From Chloroflexota bacterium (GTDB lineage Bacteria > Chloroflexota > Anaerolineae > Promineifilales > Promineifilaceae): 49,746 nucleotides of DNA. Within the stretch, counting starts at the first letter, position 1. Every line of letters begins with the position of its first letter. The notes beneath the pieces were generated by a model that saw only the letters and a program-made list of their open reading frames with translations, searched no databases and was not told the origin of the DNA. A program made the position numbers and the translations under genes. The stretch spans positions 1 to 49,746 of the forward strand of contig JAGOMA010000040.1 in assembly GCA_017993775.1 (NCBI GenBank). The letters are read 5' to 3'. Below, in pieces: positions 42,039-49,746 of the stretch.

Positions 42039-42875
42039 TTAGCTGCGGCGGGTACGAACGCGCAGGGCAAACACAGCCAGAGTGTACATCGCCACGCCTA
42101 GAATGAGGCAGGCGGCAATGCCCTGAGAGAGGGCTGCGCTGTCCCAGCCGGTGTTCAGCAGGCCGCGCATGGCTTCCAAAACGTAGGTTATTGGATTGAT
42201 TTTAGCGGCCGTTTGCAGCCAGCCATCCAACAATTCCAGGGGCACAAAACTGGCAGTCAGAAATGTGAGCGGAAAAAACAGGAAGCTGGCTCCCTGAGTG
42301 GCCGCCGCGCTGCCGCTGCCCAACGCCGCCGAGACGGTGAAACCGGCGAATCCTGTGCCCAATAAAATAGACAGTCCAATAACGGCCGCCAACCCGGCAA
42401 ACCCAGTGGCGGATTCCAAACCCAACAACAGGGCAAAAGCAATCACCACTGTGGCCTGAATGCCCAGGATAACCGCGCCGGCCAAAATGGGGCCAAGTAA
42501 TAACGCCGCGCGGCTAACGGGCGTCAGGAGAAGCTTATCAAAATAACCGCTTTCAATATCCCGAACCATATTTTGGGCGGCAATGCCGGAGCCGGAAAGC
42601 GACGAACTGACGATGGAAAGCGGCAAAATAAAGCCCAGATAGCTGTTGCCGCTAAGGTTGGGAATAAAATTGGCGGCCTTGCCCAGAGTCGATTCGTAGA
42701 TCACCAGAAAAAATATACTGATGACCAATGGCGGCACCAGAGCCACCGGCGTGCGGAAAATTGTGACCAGATTACGCCAGGTTACCAACAGGATTTGTAC
42801 TGGTAAACTGGCTTTGTCTTGCTTGCGACCGGAACGGCCGTAAGCGTTCTGCGCTGCTAGATTAGGTGTTGTCAT
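42039..42875 (-). CDS. ABC-2 type exporter permease (DrrB-like)
   Basis: 278 residues from the ATG at 42875 (GAGGAG upstream). Six membrane segments, including TPVALVPPLVISIFFLVIY, LGPILAGAVILGIQATVVIAFALLLG and GLSILLGTGFAGFTVSAALG. The ABC-2 signature AASFLFFPLTFLTASFVPLELL-like stretch (FLFFPLTFLTASFVPLE) and the C-terminal NPITYVLEAMRGLL are typical of daunorubicin-resistance-type permeases. Paired with the ATPase gene 63 bp upstream. The exported compound is unknown. Confidence 0.92.
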   Translation of the reverse strand: MTTPNLAAQNAYGRSGRKQDKASLPVQILLVTWRNLVTIFRTPVALVPPLVISIFFLVIYESTLGKAANFIPNLSGNSYLGFILPLSIVSSSLSGSGIAAQNMVRDIESGYFDKLLLTPVSRAALLLGPILAGAVILGIQATVVIAFALLLGLESATGFAGLAAVIGLSILLGTGFAGFTVSAALGSGSAAATQGASFLFFPLTFLTASFVPLELLDGWLQTAAKINPITYVLEAMRGLLNTGWDSAALSQGIAACLILGVAMYTLAVFALRVRTRRS

Positions 42876-42938
42876 GGTAAAACTCCTCTCACGGAACAAT
42901 AATTGGTTGATTTAGGGTCAAGCCACCTCAAGCGGTGG

Positions 42939-43907
42939 TTAAGCGGCCTGCGGCTGGGTCGCTTCCGCCTGCAGGCGTTGTCCGGTCACTTGTAAAAAGA
43001 CATCGTCCAGGGTGGGCTGCGTCAGCGTCAGCGAAATGGGATTGAGATTAGCTTGTTGCAGGCGGGTAACAACCGCCGGAATGGTTTGCGCGGCCTGATT
43101 CATGTACAACCGCACTGTGTCACGGTCTGTCTGAATGGTATCGGCCATGTCGCCAAGCTCGGCGCGCGCATTTTCGGCCGTTTCGCGGCTGTCGAAAGCC
43201 ACGTTGATGGATTCCGTACCCACGCTGGCCTTTAATTTGGCCGGCGAGCCTTCAATGGCGATTGCCCCGTTGTCGATAATAGCCACCACATCGGCCAATT
43301 CATCTGCTTCCTCCAGGTATTGCGTGGTGAGGAAGATAGTCATGCCCAATTCGCGGTTCAGGCGGCGCACTTCTTCCCACACGTCCCGGCGGCTGGCGGG
43401 GTCCAGGCCCGTTGTTGGCTCATCGAGGAACAAGATTTCCGGCTTGTGGACCAGAGCCAGAGCCAGGTCCAGGCGACGGCGCATGCCACCGCTGTACGTT
43501 CCCACACGACGCCCCTTGGCATCTTCTAGGCGAACCAGGTGGAGCAGTTCTTCGGCGCGGTTGGCGGCCTCTTTGCGGCTGGCGCCAAACATGCGCCCCT
43601 GCATACTGAGCAGTTCTACAGATTTCATCAGCGGGTCGATGCCGATCTCTTGCAGGGCGACACCGGCAATGCGGCGCACCTGATCGGCTTGCGAGACGAC
43701 ATCGAAACCGCCAACGCGGGCGGAGCCTCGGGTGGGCAGGGCCAGGGTGGTTAAAATTTTGATGGTGGTGCTTTTTCCAGCGCCATTGGGGCCAAGAAAA
43801 CCAAAGATTTGACCTGAATTGACCTGGAAAGAGACATCGCGCACGGCCGTTACACCGCCCGAATACTCTTTGCCCAGGTTTTCGACAATAATTTCACGAT
43901 TAGACAT
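42939..43907 (-). CDS. ABC exporter ATP-binding protein (DrrA-like)
   Basis: 322 residues from the ATG at 43907; an upstream in-frame start is possible. Walker A GPNGAGKSTT, signature YSGGMRRRLDLA, Walker B ILFLDEPTTGLDP, switch His replaced by Gln in LTTQYLEEADELAD (Gln is common in this subfamily). The C-terminal about 90-residue extension, ending DDVFLQVTGQRL, matches daunorubicin-resistance ATPases. A sigma-70 promoter lies 77 bp upstream. Confidence 0.94.
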   Translation of the reverse strand: MSNREIIVENLGKEYSGGVTAVRDVSFQVNSGQIFGFLGPNGAGKSTTIKILTTLALPTRGSARVGGFDVVSQADQVRRIAGVALQEIGIDPLMKSVELLSMQGRMFGASRKEAANRAEELLHLVRLEDAKGRRVGTYSGGMRRRLDLALALVHKPEILFLDEPTTGLDPASRRDVWEEVRRLNRELGMTIFLTTQYLEEADELADVVAIIDNGAIAIEGSPAKLKASVGTESINVAFDSRETAENARAELGDMADTIQTDRDTVRLYMNQAAQTIPAVVTRLQQANLNPISLTLTQPTLDDVFLQVTGQRLQAEATQPQAA

Positions 43908-43983
43908 TGATCTTACTCCCGTGGCCGACACCGGTATGGTACTTATTGCATCGGTCAACCAGATTGTTTGACATCATGGAGCA

Positions 43984-44012
43984 ACTATAACAGGTAACGT
44001 TCGCATTGTCAA
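43984..44012 (-). promoter_or_regulatory. Promoter of the DrrAB-type exporter
   Basis: On the minus strand TTGACA (44012-44007), a 17-bp spacer and TATAGT (43989-43984). The -35 overlaps a 10-bp palindrome CAATATATTG (44010-44019), a possible operator. Confidence 0.7.
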
Positions 44013-44181
44013 TATATTGTCTATGTTTTTTTTATATTTTGACCAAGTTTTATCGCTCCTCTTGCAGTGCGCCAAAGTCGGACTTGAAAGGCTGGCCAGT
44101 TTTCGCCAAAATACAAGGTAGATAGAATGCCATACGGCCGTGCAGTTTCTACGGTCAGTCCACATCAAATAGGAGAAAACG

Positions 44182-45663
44182 ATGTCACCCACCCCACCCA
44201 ACGATCAGCCCGAGGTTAGCACGGCCGTTCCCCCGGAATCCATTAGCCAAACCCACCACATCATCACCCTGAACGGGCAGGAGCTGGCCTACACGGCCAC
44301 TACCGGCGCGCTGACGCTAATGGAAGAAATCGAAAAAGAGGACAAGTCTGAAGGCGAGAAAGCGCGGGCGACCATTTTCTTTGTTGCCTATACGAAGGAT
44401 AACGCGGAACCCGGCCAACGCCCGATCACCTTTGCCTTTAACGGCGGACCAGGGTCTTCATCGGTGTGGCTGCATTTAGGGCTGCTAGGCCCAAAACGTG
44501 TGCTGGCGCAAGCAGATGGCTCGCCCACGCCGCCGCCCTACAGGCTGGTAGACAACGAGTATTCGTTGTTAGACCGGAGCGATCTGGTTTTTATCGATCC
44601 GGTAAGTACCGGCTTTAGCCGTGTCGTGCCGGGCGAAAAGCCAAAAGAGTTTCACGGTTTCAAGAAAGACATTGCCTCGGTGGGCGATTTTATCCGCCTG
44701 TACACCACCCGATACGGCCGTTGGCTGTCGCCAAAGTTTTTGGCTGGCGAGAGTTATGGCACAACCCGCGCCGCCGGATTATCGGGCTATTTGCAAGAGC
44801 GCCACGGCATGTATCTGAACGGGATTTTTCTTATCTCGTCGATCTTGAATTTCCAGACGGCCTACTTCAAACCAGGCAACGATTTGCCGTTTGCCCTGTT
44901 TTTGCCTACGTATGCCGCGACGGCCTGGTTTCACGGCCGTTTGGCCCCCGAATTACAGGCCAATTTAGCGCACACATTGGCCGAGGTAGAAGAATTCGCT
45001 CTGGGCGAGTACACCCTGGCCTTGATGCAAGGCGCGGCGCTGTCGGCGGAAAATCGCACGGCCGTGGCCCAAAAACTGGCTCGGTACACCGGTCTGACGG
45101 CCGAATACATCGAACGCACCGATTTGCGCATTAACATTCACCGCTTTTGCAAAGAACTACTACGCGACCAGGGGCGCACCACCGGGCGGCTGGACAGCCG
45201 CTTTGTCGGCGTAGACCGGGATTCGGCCGGCGAAACCAATGAGTTCGACCCCAGTTACGCGGCCATCCAGGGGCCATACACCGCCACCCTGAATGATTAC
45301 GTGCGGCGCGAATTGCAATTTGAAAGCGACTTGCCTTATGAGATTCTGACCGGTCGCGTCCAGCCCTGGGATTACGGCGATCATCAAAACGCCTTTGTGG
45401 ATGTGGCCGAGACGCTGCGCAAAGCGATTAGCTTCAACCCGCATCTGAGGGTGTTCATTGCCAACGGCTACTACGATCTGGCGACGCCCTATCTGGCGAC
45501 GCGGTACACCATCAACCATTTGGGCCTGACGGCCGATTTGTATGCCAATATCCATTTGACCTTTTATGAAGCCGGGCACATGATGTATTTACACCGCCCA
45601 TCGCTGGCCCAGCTAAAGTTGGACATGGCGGAATGGTTGGAAACGGCCGTTACCCAGCCGTAA
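44182..45663 (+). CDS. S10-family serine carboxypeptidase
   Basis: 493 residues; AGGAGAAAACG precedes the ATG. S10 landmarks: FAFNGGPGSSSVWLHLGLLGP (oxyanion loop), VFIDPVSTGFSR, the nucleophile S191 in LAGESYGT, the Asp in ANGYYDLATPYLAT, and the His in YEAGHMMYLHRPS. Members cut C-terminal residues, usually at acidic pH. No signal peptide is seen, so it would be cytosolic unless exported otherwise. Upstream 43908-44181 is an AT-rich divergent promoter region. Confidence 0.93.
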   Translation: MSPTPPNDQPEVSTAVPPESISQTHHIITLNGQELAYTATTGALTLMEEIEKEDKSEGEKARATIFFVAYTKDNAEPGQRPITFAFNGGPGSSSVWLHLGLLGPKRVLAQADGSPTPPPYRLVDNEYSLLDRSDLVFIDPVSTGFSRVVPGEKPKEFHGFKKDIASVGDFIRLYTTRYGRWLSPKFLAGESYGTTRAAGLSGYLQERHGMYLNGIFLISSILNFQTAYFKPGNDLPFALFLPTYAATAWFHGRLAPELQANLAHTLAEVEEFALGEYTLALMQGAALSAENRTAVAQKLARYTGLTAEYIERTDLRINIHRFCKELLRDQGRTTGRLDSRFVGVDRDSAGETNEFDPSYAAIQGPYTATLNDYVRRELQFESDLPYEILTGRVQPWDYGDHQNAFVDVAETLRKAISFNPHLRVFIANGYYDLATPYLATRYTINHLGLTADLYANIHLTFYEAGHMMYLHRPSLAQLKLDMAEWLETAVTQP

Positions 45664-45746
45664 TCCTGGGCGCATACCCACTCACAACCTAGAGGCCTCT
45701 GACATTCGCCTCTATCAGCAGCTAAATTTTTATTGTGGAGGAAACG

Positions 45747-46928
45747 ATGGAACAAGAACGAGAAGTGATCATTGTCGGAGCCGGTCCGTCTGGGGCTACG
45801 GCCGCAACCATGTTGGCGCAGCACGGCCACGATGTGCTGTTGTTAGACCGACAGCGCTTCCCGAGAGATAAAATCTGCGGCGATGGCATCCCAATGGGCG
45901 TCATTGAAATGATGGGCCGCATGGGCATGCAGTCCAAGGTGACGGCAGCCGAAGCCAACGGCGACTTTAACCGCATCGACCAGATACGCCTGGTTTCGCC
46001 CAAGGGTCATATTTTGGACGCGCCGCTGCAAACCGGGCAGCATGGCGAGCATTCCTACGTCGCGCCGCGCATGGTGATCGACGCCATGATTCAGGAACAC
46101 GCTGTCGCCTCAGGCGCAGAGTTCCTGGCCGCCCAGGTGCAGGAACCATGGATCGAGAACGGCCGTGTCGTCGGCGTACGGGCCAAAATGGGCCATAACG
46201 GCGGCCAAACCATCAATATACGCTCCAGGCTCGTTGTAGGCGCCGATGGCGTAACCTCCGTCATCGCTCGCGGCCTGCGCCCGAAACAAGAACAGCACGC
46301 GCCGGAACATAAAGCTGTTGCCCTGCGCGCCTATATCCAAGACATCGAAGAAGTGCCCAACACCGTCGAGTTTTACCTGTACGAAGACATTTCACCCGGA
46401 TACGCCTGGATTTTTTCTCTGGGCAACAACCGCGCCAACATTGGCCTGGGCATGCGCCTGGACCAATTCCGCCAATCCAAACGAAAACTAGAAGAACTGC
46501 TCAAAGACTTCCTGGCGATGCCGGATATAAAAAAGCGTCTCAAAAACGGTGGTCAACTGCAAAACCTGGCCACGTGGCAGCTTAATTTTGGCTCGCAAGC
46601 AGGGCTGCATTTTGCCTTTGACGGCGCGATGCTGGTGGGCGACGCGGCCGGTTTTATCAACCCCATCACCGGCGGCGGCATTCATAATGGCATGATCTCG
46701 GCCGAGCTGGCTGCCAAAACAGCCCACGAAGCGCTCACGGCCGGCAACACCGCCCTGAGCCAGTTGAAAGTATACCAGCAGCGCTGCCGCAGAGAGCTTT
46801 GGCCCAGCTTGCACCGATCGTATAACTACCAGCGCATCCTGATGCGGTCCCCGATGCTGATCGATTTTCTGATTCAGCGCGGCCGAGAAAACAGTCAGTT
46901 GGTGAAAACATTTCTCACAAAATTGTGA
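45747..46928 (+). CDS. Geranylgeranyl reductase-family FAD-dependent oxidoreductase
   Basis: 393 residues from the ATG at 45747 (GTGGAGG upstream). FAD-binding VIIVGAGPSGATAATMLA with LLLDRQRFPRDKICGDGIP, the GGR-family cysteine-containing signature. VVGADGVTSVIARGL is the GD motif region and VGDAAGFINPITGGGIHNGM the FAD ribityl motif. Members saturate prenyl chains of lipids or quinones or hydroxylate aromatics; here lipid or quinone side-chain reduction is most likely. Cytosolic or membrane-peripheral. Confidence 0.9.
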   Translation: MEQEREVIIVGAGPSGATAATMLAQHGHDVLLLDRQRFPRDKICGDGIPMGVIEMMGRMGMQSKVTAAEANGDFNRIDQIRLVSPKGHILDAPLQTGQHGEHSYVAPRMVIDAMIQEHAVASGAEFLAAQVQEPWIENGRVVGVRAKMGHNGGQTINIRSRLVVGADGVTSVIARGLRPKQEQHAPEHKAVALRAYIQDIEEVPNTVEFYLYEDISPGYAWIFSLGNNRANIGLGMRLDQFRQSKRKLEELLKDFLAMPDIKKRLKNGGQLQNLATWQLNFGSQAGLHFAFDGAMLVGDAAGFINPITGGGIHNGMISAELAAKTAHEALTAGNTALSQLKVYQQRCRRELWPSLHRSYNYQRILMRSPMLIDFLIQRGRENSQLVKTFLTKL

Positions 46929-46952
46929 CGGCCGTTTTCCGAGGCACAGCCC

Positions 46953-47069
46953 ATGATTCTTAACCAACAAGAACAAGAAACGGAAGAGCGCCAATATGCG
47001 TGTGTTGGGGTTCTTCCGTTTCCGGGTTTACCCTTTTGCGCCGCCCAACGTGGCGGCAGCGACAAATGA
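46953..47069 (+). CDS. Possible 38-residue leader peptide overlapping the C39-like gene
   Basis: ATG at 46953 to a TGA that overlaps the next start (ATGA). The peptide begins MILNQQEQETEERQYACVG and ends AAQRGGSDK. The region also holds an 11-bp hairpin, GAAACGGAAGA (46977-46987) / TCTTCCGTTTC (47012-47022), so it may instead be a transcript end or an RNA leader. No ribosome site is evident. The coding call is weak. Confidence 0.25.
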   Translation: MILNQQEQETEERQYACVGVLPFPGLPFCAAQRGGSDK

Positions 47070-48394
47070 GACATATTCGGCGGTACGCGCTCATTCTGCT
47101 GGCGTTGGGCGCGTTGGGCGGATTGGCGCTCTGGCAGAGCTTGCCGTGGTGGGTGAGCATGGCCCCAGCGTCGGTGCAGCAGCGGCTGCCGCACCAGGTT
47201 TTGGCTCTGGCCAGCACACCCTTGCCCACGGCCCTGCCCGCGCCCACTCAGGACCATTTAGCGGCCACGGCCGTCATCATCATCCCTACACTGCCGCCGC
47301 CCACCGCCACGGCCACCAGCCAACCAACTCCTCAACCAACCAACCAACCTTCACGCCAGCCCACCCGCCCACCAACCGCCACGCCAACCGCCACGCCAGG
47401 GCCAACGGCCGTGCGCCTGTCTGGTCTAAAAATTACGCCGCAAAAGTTTAACAACTGCGGCCCCACCAACCTGAGCATCGTCCTGAACTATTATGGTGTA
47501 CCCGACGATCAGTTTGCCGTGGCGGCCGTCGTTCGTCCCACTTACGAAGATCGCAATGTCTCGCCGGAGGAATTGGCTGATTATGTTAACAACCAGACCC
47601 CTCTGCGCGCAGTTGTCCTGCGCGGCGGGCAGCTAGAAACGCTAAAACAACTGTTGGCGGCCGGTTTTCCGGTGATTGTGGAAAAGGGGCTGCTGCCCAG
47701 CGAGTGGGAGGGGTGGATGGGCCATTACCTGACGGTAATTGGCTACGATGAGGCGGCGCAAGAATTTATCAGCCTGGACACCTTTTTAGGGCCGTGGGAT
47801 GGCAGCGGCCGCACGGACAGTTATGGGACGATGGCCGAGTATTGGGCGCAGTTTAATCATGTGTACGTGGTGGTTTATCCGGCGGAACGAGAAACGGCCG
47901 TTGCCGCCATCATCGGCGATACACTGACTGATCCGGTGTTGATGTGGCAGCGCGCTGCCGAACAGGCGCAGCAAGAAACCGGCCGCACGCCAGAAAACGG
48001 CTTTACCTGGTTCAATTTAGGCAGCAGCCTGACGAGATTGGGGAAATTAACCGGGGAGCAAGCTTATTTTGTCAACGCAGCGGCGGCGTTCGATCGAGCG
48101 CTAACGGCTGGGCTGCCCTGGCGCATGTTGTGGTATCAATTTGAACCGTATGAGGCCTATTTGCGGAACGGCCGTGCCGCTGACGTCCTCAGCCTCACAA
48201 CCGCCACGCTGCAAAGTACAGGGGGGCAATTTGTAGAAGAAACGCATTTGTATCGGGGCTTTGCCTTACTGGCACAGGGTGATGAATCCGGGGCAAAAGC
48301 CGCCTGGCAGCAAGCCCTAGCCATCAACCCTGACTTGGCTGAAGCAAGTCAGGCACTCGCAGCTTTAAATGCATCTGGCGATACCAGCCGCTGA
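47066..48394 (+). CDS. Secreted or anchored C39-like peptidase with TPR region
   Basis: 442 residues from the ATG at 47066. An N-terminal membrane anchor (YALILLALGALGGLALW) and a Pro/Thr-rich linker of about 70 residues suggest an extracytoplasmic enzyme. The papain-like C39-type domain follows with the catalytic Cys in KFNNCGPTNLSIVLNYYG, His in WMGHYLTVIGYDE and Asp in ISLDTFLGPWDG. The C-terminal about 150 residues contain TPR-like helices (NLGSSLTRLGKLTGEQAY; GFALLAQGDESGAKAAWQQAL). No ABC exporter domain is fused, unlike bacteriocin-type C39. The substrate is unknown. Confidence 0.85.
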   Translation: MRHIRRYALILLALGALGGLALWQSLPWWVSMAPASVQQRLPHQVLALASTPLPTALPAPTQDHLAATAVIIIPTLPPPTATATSQPTPQPTNQPSRQPTRPPTATPTATPGPTAVRLSGLKITPQKFNNCGPTNLSIVLNYYGVPDDQFAVAAVVRPTYEDRNVSPEELADYVNNQTPLRAVVLRGGQLETLKQLLAAGFPVIVEKGLLPSEWEGWMGHYLTVIGYDEAAQEFISLDTFLGPWDGSGRTDSYGTMAEYWAQFNHVYVVVYPAERETAVAAIIGDTLTDPVLMWQRAAEQAQQETGRTPENGFTWFNLGSSLTRLGKLTGEQAYFVNAAAAFDRALTAGLPWRMLWYQFEPYEAYLRNGRAADVLSLTTATLQSTGGQFVEETHLYRGFALLAQGDESGAKAAWQQALAINPDLAEASQALAALNASGDTSR

Positions 48395-48437
48395 GGCCTG
48401 ACTCGCTTACGCTGCGAATCGCGTCAAACTCGGGCGT

Positions 48438-48764
48438 TTACCAAGCATACTTAGCATATCGGCTGCGCGCCGATTTCCGTTTGACGTGACCCAAACCACC
48501 CTGGCGATTGCGGTACACGGTTAAAATAAGCGGCAAATCGCGGCTTAGTACCACAATCGTTCCTTCCAACCTACCCACCTGCCGACGCTGCGTTTTGGGG
48601 ATATTACATTTGCCCAGATGAAAAAATACGGCTCCGGCTCGATGCAATTTTTCCCCGTGTTCAAGCACAAAATGAACATCCTCGAACGATAAGTTACGCT
48701 GCGCCATGCGTTGCTCGGCATGATTAGTCGGAACATACTGCTGGAAATCAGTTGGACCAAACAT
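48438..48764 (-). CDS. DUF4258-family protein (toxin-like)
   Basis: 108 residues from the ATG at 48764 (CGGAGGTG upstream); the frame runs further but this start has the only good ribosome site. NHAEQRMAQRNLSFEDVHFVLEHGEKLHRAG matches the HAxxRMxxR-x-I/L pattern of DUF4258, a fold related to RelE/BrnT-like toxins. No antitoxin gene is adjacent, so it is an orphan or inactive. Convergent with the C39-like gene. Confidence 0.72.
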   Translation of the reverse strand: MFGPTDFQQYVPTNHAEQRMAQRNLSFEDVHFVLEHGEKLHRAGAVFFHLGKCNIPKTQRRQVGRLEGTIVVLSRDLPLILTVYRNRQGGLGHVKRKSARSRYAKYAW

Positions 48765-49238
48765 GATCACCTCCGTTATGGCGAAGGGTAGTACGATAAA
48801 TCTTCTTCTTCCTGTATACAATGATATGCACGGCCGTTCTATTGACAATAACACATGCGAAGTAAATCGGCCGTCAACCACTAGCCTATTAGTACTACTG
48901 CTCTTAAAGAAGGTTTTTGCCAACCAAAAAGGCCACAAAAAATCAAATTCTTGTGGAAAATCAATCGCCTTTCGATGGCGCGGGCAACCACTTAAAATCC
49001 CCAAGAAATCTCGCCGAAAGTCTTTTTGAAAGAAATTCCGTTTATATCCTATTAGGTCAATGGTTTCGTTTAACAGACCGAAGCAATGGTACTGAGATAT
49101 TCGGCGCCACATTTGGAAGCCACTTTTAGATACCAATAGCGAATTTTTAGGACGTTCAAGCAGTTTTTGCAGCCAACTCTAACATGCTGCTTGATGTCCG
49201 TTTTTATAAATGCTGCATCAATTTGAAAGAGGAGCATC
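48765..49238. other. 474-bp AT-richer stretch without a recognisable gene
   Basis: Between the DUF4258 gene (-) and the secreted protein gene (+). Base composition is lower in GC than the surrounding DNA and short frames show no familiar family. It may hold a decayed gene or promoters for both divergent genes. One ACGGCCGT octamer occurs at 48830. Confidence 0.55.
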
Positions 49239-49746
49239 ATGTATTTAAAATCAATTACCTGGAAAAGTCGTTTCCAATCACTTTGCCTGGTGATTACCTT
49301 ATTAGGAACACTATGGGGTGCGCCAACTTTAGTTCTGGCTGATAGCGGCGCAGACGGGGACCGAACCATTGCCTCCGGTTCGGTTATCATGAACCGTTAC
49401 GCGCCAGTCACTGCCATAAACGGAAACACGATCACCGTGGCCGACATCACCGCCCTCAACGATACAGTTGACGATCACTATGCCAACGATGTGTTAGCCG
49501 CTGACGATTTAATTCTAATTTATCAGGCGCAAGGGGCCACCTTTACCGACAGTACCGATTTTCCGACTTATGGCGCGTTTGATTATAGGCAGGCTGGCAC
49601 TTATGAATTTGCGGTGGTTACGGCCGTTTCCGGCAACGACATCACCGTCTCATCTACAACCACCACAGCCTACGCCTGCAGCGGCATCAGCGGCATTTAC
49701 GACACAATCAATGGCAACGTCCAGGTCGTCAGAGTCCCGCAGTACA
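49239..49746 (+). CDS. Secreted protein, N-terminal part (cut by window end)
   Basis: At least 169 residues from the ATG at 49239 (AAAGAGGAG upstream). The signal peptide (LCLVITLLGTLWGAPTLVLA) ends at a likely signal peptidase I site before DSGADG. The mature part is beta-rich and Asp/Thr-rich (AINGNTITVADITALNDTVDD; GNDITVSSTTTTAYACSG) with segments resembling those at the start of large surface adhesins. No stop before the window end; no domain can be named with confidence. Confidence 0.75.
   Translation, partial: MYLKSITWKSRFQSLCLVITLLGTLWGAPTLVLADSGADGDRTIASGSVIMNRYAPVTAINGNTITVADITALNDTVDDHYANDVLAADDLILIYQAQGATFTDSTDFPTYGAFDYRQAGTYEFAVVTAVSGNDITVSSTTTTAYACSGISGIYDTINGNVQVVRVPQY

Larger units (their letters stand above)
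609..49630. repeat. Highly iterated palindromic octamer ACGGCCGT
   Basis: About 100 perfect copies counted by eye, in genes and gaps on both sides, for example 609, 2916, 5091, 8740, 13382, 23048, 30192, 38133 and 49620. At the local base composition one to two copies would be expected. In genes it is read in different frames, often as Thr-Ala-Val or Asn-Gly-Arg. It contains the EagI core CGGCCG. Confidence 0.9.

Noticed and set aside
48765..49238. Transposase or IS remnant
   Set aside because: No terminal inverted repeats, DDE motifs or recognisable transposase fragments could be read in any frame.

Overview
The window is about 50 kb of moderately high-GC bacterial chromosome with densely packed operons on both strands, one tRNA gene and no rRNA or CRISPR. 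Gene content points to a filamentous Chloroflexota lineage (Anaerolineae/Promineofilum-like). The main clue is a form I-like RuBisCO large subunit beside phosphoribulokinase with no small-subunit gene; such 'form I prime' enzymes are known from Chloroflexota. DUF5667 sigma partners and a protein disulfide oxidoreductase fit. The lineage is an inference. A genome-wide signature runs through everything: the palindromic octamer ACGGCCGT occurs about 100 times by eye, where roughly 1-2 would be expected by chance.

Layout. 1-4.8 kb: an operon of an intact radical SAM/SPASM enzyme, a paralogue that has lost the iron-sulfur cysteines, and a DUF2207 membrane protein ending in seven alternating Cys-Ala units. 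This is the best candidate for an undescribed protein-modification system. 4.9-15 kb: mixed housekeeping genes (two methyltransferases, MFS exporter, phosphohexomutase, M20 peptidase, histidine phosphatase, Mrr-like nuclease, gamma-glutamylcyclotransferase, tRNA-Arg, esterase, TPR protein). 15.4-23.5 kb: a disaccharide locus with a LacI regulator and its likely operator, a beta-phosphoglucomutase/GH65 phosphorylase fusion, an ABC importer without its ATPase, and a YesL-like protein. 23.6-26.3 kb: thiol-redox genes (TrxR-like flavoprotein, protein disulfide oxidoreductase, rhodanese lipoprotein) and a small GlsB-type membrane protein. 26.5-32 kb: a polytopic membrane subtilase preceded by a 21-bp tandem array encoding perfect coiled-coil heptads, then an ECF sigma factor, a DUF5667 partner and a DUF3054 protein. 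32.1-35.3 kb: a two-component system and a flavin oxidoreductase without its redox cysteines. 35.6-36.4 kb: an orphan phage-type antirepressor. 36.6-41.8 kb: a Calvin-cycle operon, rbcL-prk-tkt-rpe, with two CRP/FNR-like half-site pairs upstream. 42-44 kb: a DrrAB-type ABC exporter. 44.2-48.8 kb: S10 carboxypeptidase, geranylgeranyl-reductase-family flavoprotein, C39-like peptidase and a DUF4258 protein. The window ends inside a secreted protein gene.

Three families of intergenic inverted repeats recur between genes: A, AGACCCYAAGGGTTT; B, TGATGCGTGA tandems; C, GGAGACTGGAGATTGG tandems. Some lie inside operons. Counts, alignments and family assignments here were made by reading the sequence, without database searches.
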